Positions 1 to 9,168 of a stretch of 64,000 nucleotides of DNA are shown here, piece by piece; the stretch's first letter is position 1, and each line of letters starts with the position of its first letter. Below the pieces are notes generated by a model. It saw nothing but the letters and a program-made list of their open reading frames with translations, ran no database searches and was not told where the DNA came from. The stretch covers positions 442,890-506,889 of the forward strand of contig NZ_LGIQ01000002.1 in the NCBI RefSeq assembly GCF_001187725.1. The letters run 5' to 3'. Source of the DNA: Brevibacillus reuszeri (GTDB lineage Bacteria > Bacillota > Bacilli > Brevibacillales > Brevibacillaceae). Position numbers and translations under genes: made by a program.

Positions 1-626
1 TCTCCATTTTTATTCTGATGCTGCTGGCGGTTATTGTAGCCAACGTCATTCGCTCGGCTCGGGGTTCTACCTTTTCTCTCATGCTCACCAGATTTATTTC
101 CATGGGCTATTCGATTCCTGGAGCCGTCTTGTCCATTGGCGTGCTCGCTGTCGTCATTTCTGTCGATCAAAAGCTAAGTGGGGTATATGAATGGCTTGGC
201 TTTGGCGGAGGCAAGCTGGTGCTCAGCATGTCGCTCTTCATGCTGATTTTTGCATACATCATCCGCTTTCTGGCCGTCGGCTATAACGCTGTGGAAGCGG
301 GCTTTGAAAAGATTGGTAATCGCTATACCGAAGCCTCTCGATTACTCGGGCTGGGTATGACACGTACTTTTTTTAAAGTCGATTTTCCTTTGATAAAAGG
401 GGCGGTATTCACCGGCTTTGTTCTAGTATTCATGGAGATTATCAAGGAACTGCCGCTTACACTTCTGCTGCGACCATACAACTTCGAGACATTGGCGACC
501 AAAGCGTACCAGTATGCCAGCGATGAACAAATTCATCAGGCCTCGATTCCCTCTCTCTGTATTATTGCGGTTGGGATCGTCTCTGTTTTTTTCTATCATT
601 GGTTAGGAGAGAAACAAACAAAATGA
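1..626 (+). CDS. ABC transporter permease, FbpB-like, 3' part
   Basis: The reading frame is open to the left edge, so the 5' part of the gene lies outside the window. The visible 200-odd residues are hydrophobic with about five membrane segments. They include a binding-protein-dependent permease EAA-type loop (EASRLLGLGMTRTFFKVDFP, about 70 residues from the visible end of the conserved part), which contacts the ATPase. The family (Fbp/Sfu iron(III) permeases) forms the inner-membrane channel. The stop codon overlaps the start of the ATPase gene as ATGA, so the two are translationally coupled. The iron substrate is inferred from family resemblance only. Confidence 0.85.
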   Translation, partial: SIFILMLLAVIVANVIRSARGSTFSLMLTRFISMGYSIPGAVLSIGVLAVVISVDQKLSGVYEWLGFGGGKLVLSMSLFMLIFAYIIRFLAVGYNAVEAGFEKIGNRYTEASRLLGLGMTRTFFKVDFPLIKGAVFTGFVLVFMEIIKELPLTLLLRPYNFETLATKAYQYASDEQIHQASIPSLCIIAVGIVSVFFYHWLGEKQTK

Positions 627-1264
627 CTTACTTTCAAATGGATGAAATCTCGTTTGGATATGGGACAGGGAATCGTAATGTCATACATGAGTTTTCACTG
701 CGAATCCAGCAGGGCGAGATCATAGGGATATTAGGACAGAGTGGCTGTGGAAAAAGTACCTTGCTCCGACTGATTGCAGGTCTGGAGGAGCCAAAGGCTG
801 GACGCATCCTGATTGGTGGGCGCACGCTGGTGGATGAGCGGCATTTTGTGGAGCCAGAGCAGCGTGGTGTCGGCATGATTTTTCAAGACTATGCGTTATT
901 TCCACATTTAACCGTAGCGCAAAATATTTTGTTCGGACTACATGGAATATCTAAAAAAGAGCGTGGGCTGCGCCTTGAGGAGATGCTGGAGCTCGTGCAA
1001 ATGAGTGAGTATAGCAAGCGTTATCCGCATGAATTAAGTGGTGGACAACAGCAGCGTGTTGCATTTGCTCGTGCTCTGGCACCGCGTCCAGCGATTCTTT
1101 TGATGGATGAGCCCTTCAGCAATCTGGATGCAGAGCTAAAGAAAAAAATCCGCGAAGACTTAAAGCAGCTGCTCAGGGCAGCCACGATTACCTCTATATT
1201 GGTCACGCATGATAAAGAAGACGCTGAGACAATCTGTGATCGCATCATTCGGATGACACGGTGA
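623..1264 (+). CDS. ABC transporter ATP-binding protein (FbpC-like, short)
   Basis: 213 aa. Walker A GQSGCGKST (about residues 38-46), Q-loop FQDYALFP, signature LSGGQQQR, Walker B ILLMDEPFSNLD and H-loop LVTHD are all present, so it should be an active ATPase powering the upstream permease. It lacks the C-terminal regulatory (TOBE) region of full-length FbpC/PotA proteins and ends soon after the H-loop. I chose ATG 623, which overlaps the permease stop and has AGGAGA about 12 nt upstream, over an earlier in-frame GTG at 599 that lies inside the permease gene. Iron as substrate is inference. Confidence 0.88.
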   Translation: MTYFQMDEISFGYGTGNRNVIHEFSLRIQQGEIIGILGQSGCGKSTLLRLIAGLEEPKAGRILIGGRTLVDERHFVEPEQRGVGMIFQDYALFPHLTVAQNILFGLHGISKKERGLRLEEMLELVQMSEYSKRYPHELSGGQQQRVAFARALAPRPAILLMDEPFSNLDAELKKKIREDLKQLLRAATITSILVTHDKEDAETICDRIIRMTR

Positions 1265-1397
1265 TCCCGGTAAAGCATAACTCCCTTTCCAAAGTGCAAG
1301 GCTGGTGGGGGAGTTGTTGTATAATGTACTGGTAGAGATTACAGTTTCCGGGCATCTTGTGGGTATAGGTGGCCATTGTATAGGAGGAGAAGAACGT

Positions 1398-2126
1398 ATG
1401 AAAGTAGAAATCTGGTCTGATTTTGCCTGCCCGTTTTGTTATATTGGGAAAAGACGTTTTGAAGCAGCGCTGAGCCAATTTCCGCATAAAGAAAAGGTAG
1501 AGACGATTTTCCGCAGCTTCGAGCTGGACCCACACGCTAAACGGGATACGGATGAGACGATCTACGATGTTTTGGCAGCCAAGTACGGCATGCCTGTCGA
1601 GAAGGCTAAAGACATGACCGCCCAGGTAGCCCAGCAGGCAAAAGAAGTCAGGCTGGAATATCATTTTGACACCATGATCCATACCAATACAGCGGATGCC
1701 CATCGACTCGCCCATTATGCCAACGCGCATGGTAAAATGAAAGAAATGATCGAGCGCTTGTTGAAGGCTTATTTTACCGAATCATTGCATTTGGGCGATC
1801 ATCAGGTACTGGCGAGGCTTGCAGCTGAGATCGGCCTGGATCAGGAAAAGACACTCGCCATGCTGGCGGGAGACGACTACAGCGAGAACGTGCAGGCAGA
1901 CAAGCAAAAAGCTGCTGCTTTGGGTATCAACGCCGTTCCATTCTTTGTTTTTAATGAAAAATATGCCGTATCTGGCGCACAGCCCGGCGAAGTCTTTTTC
2001 AACGTATTAAACAAAGTTTGGGAGGAAGAAAGCGCTGCTCCTACCCTGCAATTTGTGCAAACGGATGAAAAGAAAGAGACAGCTGGCGAAAATGACAATT
2101 GCTCAGATGGCTCCTGCAAACTATAA
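1398..2126 (+). CDS. DsbA/FrnE-family thiol oxidoreductase
   Basis: 242 aa, start ATG 1398 behind GGAGGAGA; an earlier in-frame start at 1305 lacks a ribosome site. The thioredoxin-like fold begins at the N-terminus with a CPFC redox motif (about residues 11-14) and has the cis-Pro segment INAVPFFVF near residue 182, as in the FrnE/YwbO subfamily of cytoplasmic DsbA-like proteins. No signal peptide is visible. The C-terminus carries an extra Cys pair in CSDGSCKL, a possible second redox or metal site. It is monocistronic, with its own terminator directly downstream. Confidence 0.88.
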   Translation: MKVEIWSDFACPFCYIGKRRFEAALSQFPHKEKVETIFRSFELDPHAKRDTDETIYDVLAAKYGMPVEKAKDMTAQVAQQAKEVRLEYHFDTMIHTNTADAHRLAHYANAHGKMKEMIERLLKAYFTESLHLGDHQVLARLAAEIGLDQEKTLAMLAGDDYSENVQADKQKAAALGINAVPFFVFNEKYAVSGAQPGEVFFNVLNKVWEEESAAPTLQFVQTDEKKETAGENDNCSDGSCKL

Positions 2127-2143
2127 GCAACCGAGATAAGAAG

Positions 2144-2180
2144 AGAGTCGATTTCCTTTTGGGGAGATTGACTCTTTTTT
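2144..2180 (+). terminator. Rho-independent terminator after FrnE-like gene
   Basis: The stem AGAGTCGATTTCC pairs imperfectly with GGGAGATTGACTCT and is followed by a run of T. Confidence 0.8.
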
Positions 2181-2274
2181 GTTGCCAAATTGGTTATGTA
2201 GGTACCTATCTATACCGCTTAGAGAACAGCGGCATAATATGGCAAGACGTGGTAATGAATTCGGGGGTGGAGGC

Positions 2275-2781
2275 ATGAAATACAACAAATTAATGGTTGT
2301 TGCTCACCCTGATGATGAAAGCATCTTTGGTGGAGCACAACTGTTAAAAAAGCCGGGATGGACAGTTATTTGTGTGACCAACGGTGATAATCCCAAAAGA
2401 AAAGAAGAATTCATTCGGGCAATGAAATTTGCCGGAGCCCAATATAAAATCTGGAGCTTTAAAGATAAATGGAAAGGGACCTTTAAGAAAAAGGCATTAA
2501 AGAAAAAGCTGAAAAAAGCGCTGAAATCAAACAAGTATAAAAAAATCGTTACCCACAATAAAAAAGGGGAGTATGGTCACACCCAGCATATTGCCTTGTC
2601 CAAGATCATGCACTCTCTGGTGAAGAAAAATTTGTACGTATTTAAAAAAGGCAAAGAAAAACTGCCATCCAAGCTGTTAAAAAAGAAGCGAGAGATGCTG
2701 AAGTTTTATCGAAGTCAAAAATGGATCGCAAAAGCTTATAGAAAAGAAATCAAATATGAGGCTTTAAAAAAGGTGAAATGA
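2275..2781 (+). CDS. PIG-L/LmbE-type deacetylase-like protein
   Basis: 168 aa, start ATG 2275 behind GGGGGTGGAGG. The N-terminal VVAHPDDE motif (about residues 8-15) and a later EYGHTQH segment are the metal-binding signatures of PIG-L/LmbE N-acetylglucosamine deacetylases. The protein is shorter than usual (family about 220-260 aa), and its second half is extremely lysine-rich. It lies 22 bp upstream of a GT4 glycosyltransferase, so the pair probably acts in glycan or glycolipid assembly. The substrate cannot be told from sequence. Confidence 0.75.
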   Translation: MKYNKLMVVAHPDDESIFGGAQLLKKPGWTVICVTNGDNPKRKEEFIRAMKFAGAQYKIWSFKDKWKGTFKKKALKKKLKKALKSNKYKKIVTHNKKGEYGHTQHIALSKIMHSLVKKNLYVFKKGKEKLPSKLLKKKREMLKFYRSQKWIAKAYRKEIKYEALKKVK

Positions 2782-2803
2782 AGAGCAATGGGGAGGAGAG
2801 TCC

Positions 2804-4210
2804 ATGAAGGTTCTAATTGCATACTGCTATAGCCTCCCCCATGTTGGAGGAATTTGGACATATGTGGAGGAATTGAAGCGATCCCTGGAGAAAAAAGGGC
2901 ATTCTGTTTCGATTCTTGCTGCTGATCAGAATGAAAAAAATTATTATTTGCTTGATTCCGATCAATCTGTAAGGATCGCAACCATTTCGGACATGGTGAA
3001 AAAAGTTGTTCACAATTATTACGAGAAGCATTGGAACGAGCCTAAATCATGGTTACTCTCCAAGGAGACGTTTCGTTATAATTTTGAATTGGCTGCAGCT
3101 TATTTCGGTCTGGAGCAATATGATCTGATCCATACCCATGATTCAGAATCGACACGAGCCATTAGCAGGGTGAAGCCCAAGCATATCCCGTTAATCAGTA
3201 CGTTTCATTGCTCGAATACAAGAGAGACCTTTGTTTTACAGGAGCGTGCTCCGCGTACGTTCAAGTGGAAGTATGTAGCCGCCGAGGAATCTCTCGCGGT
3301 AAAAGCAGCTGATCGTCTCATTGTCCCATCCAACTGGTTGAAATCGACGCTGGTCGATGATTATCATCCGACTAAAGAGCGTATCCATGTGATTCCCCAT
3401 GGCATTGATATTGAGCTTTTTAAGCAGCGGATGAAGCAGCCGCCACCGCTGGAGCGACGCGACGGGTTATTTCATATCGTCTGTGTTGCGCGTCTTGCTC
3501 GAGAAAAGGGACATGAGCTTCTGCTCAAAGCTTTGGCGAAACTGGCCAAGGAACGAAAAGATTGGGTTTGCTGGCTGGTCGGTGACGGATATATGCGAAA
3601 AAAATTGATAGAACAAAGGAATCGCTTGCAATTGCAGCAGCAAGTTATGTTCGTCGGCGCGCAGGAGAATGTACCGAGTATCCTCAAGCAAGCAGACATG
3701 TTTGTATTGCCGAGCTTTTTGGAAACACTCGGATTTGCAGTGATGGAAGCGCAGCTCGCGGGCTTGCCTATCGCAGTAACGAATGCAGGCGGTATGCCAG
3801 AGGTCGTTACTCATATGGAAACAGGACTGCTGTCGCCAGTCGCAGCGAGTGGACCTCTCTATCGAAACATCAAGCAGATCATGGACGATCATGATCTGGC
3901 TAATCGACTGTCTGGAAAAGCACAACGCTGGGGGAGAGAACAATGGCCGATCGAGCTGATGGTTAGACGGACGCTGGAGCTTTACCAGCAAACATTGGAA
4001 GCAGGAGCCAACCAGCAAACTGAAAGCTACACTGCTCCGAAAGCAAAGCGATCTGTTTCACAAGCAAAGCCTTTTGTGAGTGTTTATAAACGATATGCCA
4101 AAAAAGCGAAGCAACCGGAAGTGTGGAAGGCAATCCTCGCTTCCTTGCCACGTGACTATACGATTCCAGATATGCAGCTGGTTCGCGAAATTTCGAGGCA
4201 TGCACGCTAA
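2804..4210 (+). CDS. GT4-family glycosyltransferase
   Basis: 468 aa with GGGGAGGAG before the ATG. The N-terminal Rossmann domain starts MKVLIAYCYSLPHVGGIWTY, with the glycine motif typical of group 1 transferases. The C-terminal donor domain has ARLAREKG, LVGDG and the EX7E-like segment FLETLGFAVMEAQLAGLP. About 90 extra C-terminal residues rich in Ala/Lys/Gln follow the catalytic domain. Preceded closely by the PIG-L-like gene (probable operon) and followed by a terminator. It probably transfers a sugar from a nucleotide-sugar donor in the cytoplasm; the acceptor is unknown. Confidence 0.85.
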   Translation: MKVLIAYCYSLPHVGGIWTYVEELKRSLEKKGHSVSILAADQNEKNYYLLDSDQSVRIATISDMVKKVVHNYYEKHWNEPKSWLLSKETFRYNFELAAAYFGLEQYDLIHTHDSESTRAISRVKPKHIPLISTFHCSNTRETFVLQERAPRTFKWKYVAAEESLAVKAADRLIVPSNWLKSTLVDDYHPTKERIHVIPHGIDIELFKQRMKQPPPLERRDGLFHIVCVARLAREKGHELLLKALAKLAKERKDWVCWLVGDGYMRKKLIEQRNRLQLQQQVMFVGAQENVPSILKQADMFVLPSFLETLGFAVMEAQLAGLPIAVTNAGGMPEVVTHMETGLLSPVAASGPLYRNIKQIMDDHDLANRLSGKAQRWGREQWPIELMVRRTLELYQQTLEAGANQQTESYTAPKAKRSVSQAKPFVSVYKRYAKKAKQPEVWKAILASLPRDYTIPDMQLVREISRHAR

Positions 4211-4237
4211 TATATGAGTGTCCGACATCTACGAATT

Positions 4238-4274
4238 CATCATTTCCTGAGACAGGGGGATGATGTTTTTTTTT
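4238..4274 (+). terminator. Rho-independent terminator after glycosyltransferase
   Basis: CATCATTTCCT pairs (with G-T pairs) to AGGGGGATGATG and is followed by nine T. Confidence 0.7.
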
Positions 4275-4384
4275 GAAGATTTTTTCCAAATTGAAACAAA
4301 AAAGGGTTTCGTTCGAATAATAGGCAGAACCAAATCGACACAGGTTATGAGCACCATAAGCATTTGAATGGAGGGAGAGAGAAA

Positions 4385-5899
4385 ATGAAAAAAAGAACAA
4401 AAAGTATGTATGTGCTTTTGGCAACTTGTCTGGCAGCATCCGCAACTTTTTCTGTTGTGTCGGGAAAGGAAGCGTCTGCACAAGAACAGAGGAATGAAAC
4501 AGGGGCTGTTGATGCGCAAACGGTTCGAAAGATCGAACAATCAATCGAAAGACTCAGTGAGCTTGTTCCTTACATGAAGGAATATCCACGCAGCGAATTC
4601 GTGCTATTCAAAAATAGATCTCTTATTATCGTGAACAAGCGTAAGGGTACAGATCAGGAATTTCCATATGTGACACTCTTTGCCGATGCAAAGACAGGTG
4701 AGATCAAGCGGTTTATGCTGCTGACAGGAACCGGGTTTACTTCTACCTATCCGTATGAAAAGGCAAAGGAGGTAGCAATCACTTTCATGAAGAAGTGGTT
4801 CGGTGAAGATATGGGTGGCTACCAATTCGATCCGGATACGCCCAAGCGCAACTCGTCCTTCCTGTTTCGGAAAATAGTAAATGGAATTCCATTTCGAAAT
4901 GACACGCTGGGTATCTCTGTGGATAGCGAGGGACAGATTAAAAATTTGGCAAAAGGAGATGGACATACAGAGTCCATTGACGAAGAGCAGGATGTCAGCC
5001 AAATTCATTTTGCTGATCCGAAGCAAGCTCTGCCCAAAGAAAAAATCGAGCAAATGCTGGTTTCTTATATGAAGCCCTATATCGCTCTTAGTACGGACGG
5101 GAAAAAATACAGGCTGCTCTATCAACCGGCTTTCTCAGGGGAAATTCTAGCGGCTACCGGAAAGGACAAAGTCGAGCCAACACTTCACCGCCTCATCCAA
5201 TTCCAACCGCAAGCAAAAGAGGTAATCGTCAAGTCAAAGGAAGAGGCTGCTGCATTTCTCGGCCGTCAGTCCGGATACGATTTTACCAAGGGGCGTTCTG
5301 CGTTTCAACAAACGAAAAATCCAGACAATGGACTGACGAACTATGTTTGGATGACAGAAGATGAAGTGCTGGGGAGCTTGTTTTTCGAGGAGCAAACGGG
5401 AAAAGTCACAAGCTATCAGGTATTGGATACGAAGAAGAAAAGCAAAGCCAAAAAAGCACTGAGCATGGAGCAAGCGTTGCAACATGCGATAGAGGGCCTA
5501 TCTGAATTCTTGCCGCTTACCGATAAGGGAATGACATTGACAGCCTATCGCTATGTCGATTACTACGATTCATACGAATTTGATTTTTCGCAGCTCTACC
5601 AGGGGTATGTGATTGATGATTCAATCAAGCAGGCACATGTAGATGCTGCTACAGGAAAAGTCACTTTGCTTGATTGGGGAGGCGGAAACAAAAAGAAGCT
5701 GCCGTTTCCGGATACAAAGAAGGCTATTACACCAGAAGAAGCGACAAAGAAATTTCTCCAAAAATACCCTCTCAAGCTTTATTACTCCATGAACGAAGCG
5801 AAAAATGCAGCTGAGCTTGTCTATATATTGCCAGGGGATCCAAGTGAAGAGATCGATGCGATGACTGGCGAATTCTATCACCTTGGGATCGACCCATAG
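4385..5899 (+). CDS. Secreted YcdB/YcdC (PepSY-like) repeat protein
   Basis: 504 aa, start ATG 4385 behind GGAGGGAGAG. A Sec signal peptide (Lys-rich start, hydrophobic stretch, likely cleavage after ASA near residue 32) precedes two to three repeats of the YcdB/YcdC type. Each repeat couples a PepSY-like half (ITPEEATKKF, DAATGKVTLLDWGG) to a YxFxF beta-sheet half. It ends with a DAMTGEFYHLG-like tail. It lies 37 bp upstream of an ECF sigma gene and two genes before a membrane-anchored relative, so a role as an extracytoplasmic sensor or target of that sigma system is inferred. Its biochemical function is unknown. Confidence 0.75.
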   Translation: MKKRTKSMYVLLATCLAASATFSVVSGKEASAQEQRNETGAVDAQTVRKIEQSIERLSELVPYMKEYPRSEFVLFKNRSLIIVNKRKGTDQEFPYVTLFADAKTGEIKRFMLLTGTGFTSTYPYEKAKEVAITFMKKWFGEDMGGYQFDPDTPKRNSSFLFRKIVNGIPFRNDTLGISVDSEGQIKNLAKGDGHTESIDEEQDVSQIHFADPKQALPKEKIEQMLVSYMKPYIALSTDGKKYRLLYQPAFSGEILAATGKDKVEPTLHRLIQFQPQAKEVIVKSKEEAAAFLGRQSGYDFTKGRSAFQQTKNPDNGLTNYVWMTEDEVLGSLFFEEQTGKVTSYQVLDTKKKSKAKKALSMEQALQHAIEGLSEFLPLTDKGMTLTAYRYVDYYDSYEFDFSQLYQGYVIDDSIKQAHVDAATGKVTLLDWGGGNKKKLPFPDTKKAITPEEATKKFLQKYPLKLYYSMNEAKNAAELVYILPGDPSEEIDAMTGEFYHLGIDP

Positions 5900-5936
5900 A
5901 TGCTTGTAATTATGAGACGGGAGGGGAGGGGAAACG

Positions 5937-6476
5937 TTGTCTGAGGATTTATGCGAACGGATTGGTGCCATTTACGAAGCTTATTATGATGATATTTACT
6001 ACTTCTTGCTTTATTTCACTGGTAGTCAGGATGATGCCGAGGATATGGTTCACGAGGTTTTTTCCAGACTATTACGAGTACTGCCACAGTATGACGGACG
6101 GGTGACCATGAAAACGTGGCTGTTTTCGATCGCCAAGTACATCGCGATCGACCATTATCGCAAGCAAAAATGGCAAAGACTGTTCTCGGACAGCTGGCTT
6201 TCTCTCATGAAATCAAAAGAGGGCCTGCCGGAGAGTGAATTCGAGACAAAGGAAGAGAGGCAGAGGATAAAGACTGCTTTGCAAAAATTAAAGCCGCACC
6301 TGCGCATCATTGTCATTTTACGATACATCAAGGAGTACAGCGTAAAAGAAACAGCGGAAGTATTGGCGATATCGGAGACAAAGGTGAGAGTGGATTGTCA
6401 TCGGGGGTTAAAAGCTTTGCAAAAAATTTTGGGAGAATCGGAGGAAGGGGGGATTGCAAATGGGTTGGCCAGATGA
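5937..6476 (+). CDS. ECF RNA polymerase sigma factor
   Basis: 179 aa, TTG start behind a purine-rich GAGGGGAGGGG. Region 2 (about residues 11-80) includes YYDDIYYFLLYFTGSQDDAE and the DGRVTMKTWLFSIAKYIAID stretch that contacts the -10. Region 4 (about 115-165) includes ALQKLKPHLR and an HTH with VKETAEVLAISETKVRVD. The 3' end overlaps the next gene by 17 nt, the coupling usual for sigma/anti-sigma pairs. It is closely similar along its whole length to the sigma encoded at 63201-63737. The activating signal is unknown. Confidence 0.92.
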   Translation: MSEDLCERIGAIYEAYYDDIYYFLLYFTGSQDDAEDMVHEVFSRLLRVLPQYDGRVTMKTWLFSIAKYIAIDHYRKQKWQRLFSDSWLSLMKSKEGLPESEFETKEERQRIKTALQKLKPHLRIIVILRYIKEYSVKETAEVLAISETKVRVDCHRGLKALQKILGESEEGGIANGLAR

Positions 6477-8040
6477 AGAGCACATCATCCAGATGCTGCG
6501 GCAAATTAAGCAGGAAGTTCCCCCACCTCGACAGGAATGGAAGCAGATCGGGAAGGAGAAGCTTTTACGTCAGACAAGACGTGTATTATGGACGCAAAAA
6601 GCTGTACGTACGGTTAGTGTGGCAAGTACGTTTACGATAGCTATGCTTGTCGGGGTGTGGATTAGCCTTGGGTCATCTACTCAGACCCCTAATGACTCAC
6701 AATGGGGGCAATCTCCGTCTCAAGGAGAGCAAGTCGAGACATTACCGCAGTCTGCACTCCCGGCTGGGCAGGATGAAGTTGATAAGGAAGCTGTGCCATT
6801 GCCAAAAGGAGAAAAGCAGCATACCAACCAGCCATCTGTCCCCAATATTCGACAGCAGCCGAATCAGTCCCGAAATCAAGCGACACTGGATAAACCAAGC
6901 AGCACAACAGCAGTGATGAGCGGAAGCAGTGGCAGGGAGAACTCAATTGCCAGGAATAAGACAAGAGTAGAAGAGCAGGCCGTGCGTTTTTTACGCGAAA
7001 AGCTGGGAGAAAAAAGTACACAGTATGAGGTGGATATCGTCCATTCAAGACCTGACGATGGACAAATAGCATTTCGCAAAGTGATCGCGGGTATTCCTCA
7101 ACAGGAAAGCAGCTTGCTAGTGAAAGTAGATGAGGAAAATGGTGAGATGAGCATGCTTTTCTACCCAGGCCAAGAGCAAGACGCTACGAAGAATGCACAA
7201 GCACCAGCAGCTGATCGGATCGAAGAAAACGTCGCTGCCAAAGAGCTGGCTGCTACTTTGCGACTCGTCTATGTAGCAAACGCATCCCGCAAGCTTCAAT
7301 ACATGTCTGATCCTTATACTTTTATCGATGCAAAGTCGGGCAAACAAGTAAGAAGCAAACAGGGAGAAAAAGTCGTGCTCGCAGCCACAGGTAAAGGGAA
7401 GCAAGTAACCATCAAGGATGGGGAGCAGGGGGCTCAGCTGCTTGCAAACGAGTTCGGATTTACTGTTTCAGGAAATGGGTTTATGAGAGCTGAAAAGAAA
7501 GGCTTCTCCTTTACATGGTCGCCCGGAGAGGGAGGCTCGATCCAACTGTTTACAGATGAAGATGGTATTTTTACAGGGTATGAGTGGAGAGGGGCGGCGG
7601 AAAAACAAAATAGGGACAGACTCACTACTGATCAGGCACAGGAAGTGGCACTGAATCAATTGAAAAATTATCTTCCTTCGCAAATTCATGAAGTATCCGT
7701 GGAAGAAGCTCGTCATAACGGAGGGGAGACCCGGTTCACTTTTGTTCCGCTTATCCAAGGCATTCCGGTTATCGACGTACCTTATAGGGTGACGGTCGAG
7801 CTTGCCAGCGGGAAGGTTATCAGCATGACGGGAGAATTTGCACAGGAATTTGCGCTTCCTCATAAAACAGATGCATTATCTGAGCAAGAAATTTCCACAC
7901 ATTTCGTGAAAACTGTCCCGCTCGAGCTTGTTTATTGGGCACCAGATTCCGAGTCAGACCCCATCCTGGTGTACCAGATTCCAAGGAGTGCCAAGCAGCC
8001 ATGGTCACAGGATGCAAAAACGGGTGAGGTCATTAAATAG
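6460..8040 (+). CDS. Membrane-anchored YcdB/YcdC protein, probable anti-sigma factor
   Basis: 526 aa, start ATG 6460 behind GGAGGAAGGGGGG (an in-frame TTG at 6454 is inside the ribosome site). Layout: a charged cytoplasmic segment of about 47 residues, one membrane helix (about 49-70), a Pro/Gln/Ser-rich linker of about 90 residues, then extracytoplasmic YcdB/YcdC-type repeats ending in a DAKTGEVIK tail. The HxxxCxxC zinc anti-sigma motif is absent. Overlap with the sigma gene and the one-helix topology suggest that the cytoplasmic segment binds the sigma factor; this is inference. A paralogue sits at 61673-63214. Confidence 0.78.
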   Translation: MGWPDEEHIIQMLRQIKQEVPPPRQEWKQIGKEKLLRQTRRVLWTQKAVRTVSVASTFTIAMLVGVWISLGSSTQTPNDSQWGQSPSQGEQVETLPQSALPAGQDEVDKEAVPLPKGEKQHTNQPSVPNIRQQPNQSRNQATLDKPSSTTAVMSGSSGRENSIARNKTRVEEQAVRFLREKLGEKSTQYEVDIVHSRPDDGQIAFRKVIAGIPQQESSLLVKVDEENGEMSMLFYPGQEQDATKNAQAPAADRIEENVAAKELAATLRLVYVANASRKLQYMSDPYTFIDAKSGKQVRSKQGEKVVLAATGKGKQVTIKDGEQGAQLLANEFGFTVSGNGFMRAEKKGFSFTWSPGEGGSIQLFTDEDGIFTGYEWRGAAEKQNRDRLTTDQAQEVALNQLKNYLPSQIHEVSVEEARHNGGETRFTFVPLIQGIPVIDVPYRVTVELASGKVISMTGEFAQEFALPHKTDALSEQEISTHFVKTVPLELVYWAPDSESDPILVYQIPRSAKQPWSQDAKTGEVIK

Positions 8041-8063
8041 ATGCAGGCACATAGCAAGTATCT

Positions 8064-8104
8064 ACATAAAAAAAGAGACAGCCGACACTGTCTCTTTTTT
8101 TATG
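8064..8104. terminator. Bidirectional terminator
   Basis: A-rich AAAAAAGAGACAG pairs with CTGTCTCTTTTTT around a 6-nt loop. It serves both the sigma operon (+) and the oxidoreductase gene (-). Confidence 0.85.
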
Positions 8105-8121
8105 TACGGCTTTATCGCTTC

Positions 8122-9063
8122 CTACCGTTTTATTTGCAGGCGTGTTTTCAGCTCAAGTGCTGTTTTCAATGACAAAACTGCATTTTGCAGGGAGAGCATC
8201 GATTCTTGATCGTTTTGGATACACCAGATCGCATGCTCCAGACTCTTTTGGTACGGGTCGGCAGCCATAAGTGCAATCTCTTCTCTTCCTGACTGTGTGT
8301 ATGCATGCAAGTAGGCATGAGTTTCCCCATTTTCGTCGCTTTCGTGATAGACGAGCTTTGCCCGTTCAAAGTAGGCTTCATAACCAATGGTAAACGGATA
8401 GGAACGTGGCATTTGAGAGGAAGCGATGACTTCAGCATAGGCATGTGAATAGTCAAATGCTGCTTTAACGAGTGCTTGCTGCTTGTCCGCGGTTTCCTGC
8501 CCCCACACGTCTAGGTTGTTCGTAGTCCCCATTATCCAGGTGACAAAATCCAGTTCATGAATCATGAGGTTCAGTGTAATCGAGTCCAGACCTAGATTGC
8601 CCCACAGGGGAGCCGTTTCTCTTTTCAGGGAAAGGGAGAGGAGTCGACCGTATTTTTGCTGTTGGTTTACGGTGTGGAGATAGGCGTAGGCTGGATCGAA
8701 CTTGATAAACTGATTGACCAAAATCGTTTTGGAAAAGCGTTCTTGTGCTTGGATCATCACTTCAGCATCCTCTAGAGATAAGCATACCGGAGTTTCGCAA
8801 AAAACGTTCTTGCCTCTCTCCAGTGCTTCTACTGCGTATTGTCTATGGAGCGTAGATGGCAAGCAAATATCGATCAGGTCAATTTCCGGGTCCGACATGA
8901 TGGTATCAATCTGGTTGGTTGTTTCGACTCCTACTTTTTCTTTCAGCTCGTGCAGCTTCTCTTGGTTTCGGCCAAAGACTACGACCCGATCGATTTTTTT
9001 CATCTTTTTGAATAGCTGCGCATGATATGAGCCGAATCCTGTTCCTAAAATACCGATATTCAT
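8122..9063 (-). CDS. Gfo/Idh/MocA-family oxidoreductase
   Basis: 313 aa; ATG at 9063 has GGAG 9 nt upstream, better placed than the in-frame TTG at 9072. The N-terminal Rossmann fold begins MNIGILGTGFGSYHA (GxGxxG-like NAD(P) site), followed by IDICLPSTLHRQYAVEALERGKNVFCETP, the family's conserved E(K)P segment in which the usual Lys is replaced (CETP instead of CEKP). The C-terminal alpha/beta domain includes IHELDFVTWIMG. It probably oxidises or reduces a sugar or inositol-like substrate. It is divergent from the WYL regulator at 9169, which may control it. Confidence 0.82.
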   Translation of the reverse strand: MNIGILGTGFGSYHAQLFKKMKKIDRVVVFGRNQEKLHELKEKVGVETTNQIDTIMSDPEIDLIDICLPSTLHRQYAVEALERGKNVFCETPVCLSLEDAEVMIQAQERFSKTILVNQFIKFDPAYAYLHTVNQQQKYGRLLSLSLKRETAPLWGNLGLDSITLNLMIHELDFVTWIMGTTNNLDVWGQETADKQQALVKAAFDYSHAYAEVIASSQMPRSYPFTIGYEAYFERAKLVYHESDENGETHAYLHAYTQSGREEIALMAADPYQKSLEHAIWCIQNDQESMLSLQNAVLSLKTALELKTRLQIKR

Positions 9064-9104
9064 TCCTATCAACTCCTTTTTTCCCTATCGTAGCGTACAA
9101 TTGT

Positions 9105-9120
9105 TGACAACTGATTGTCA
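9105..9120. promoter_or_regulatory. Palindromic operator candidate between divergent genes
   Basis: A perfect inverted repeat TGACAA-CTGA-TTGTCA lies in the 105-bp space between the oxidoreductase and WYL regulator genes. Its left arm overlaps a TTGACA -35-like hexamer for the regulator. This suggests autoregulation by the WYL protein (inference). Confidence 0.5.
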
Positions 9121-9168
9121 GGAATAGAAAGATAAGGAGGAGCAGTAGAGAGGAATCGGAGGTGTGAG

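Noticed and set aside
4291..4320. ECF-type promoter (TGAAAC ... CGTTCGAA) before the first YcdB-like gene
   Set aside because: The spacer is only about 12 bp, too short for the usual 16-17 bp, so I do not call it without mapping data.
8122..9063. Clear sugar specificity for the MocA-type oxidoreductase
   Set aside because: The usual EKP Lys is replaced and no pathway genes are nearby, so no substrate can be assigned.
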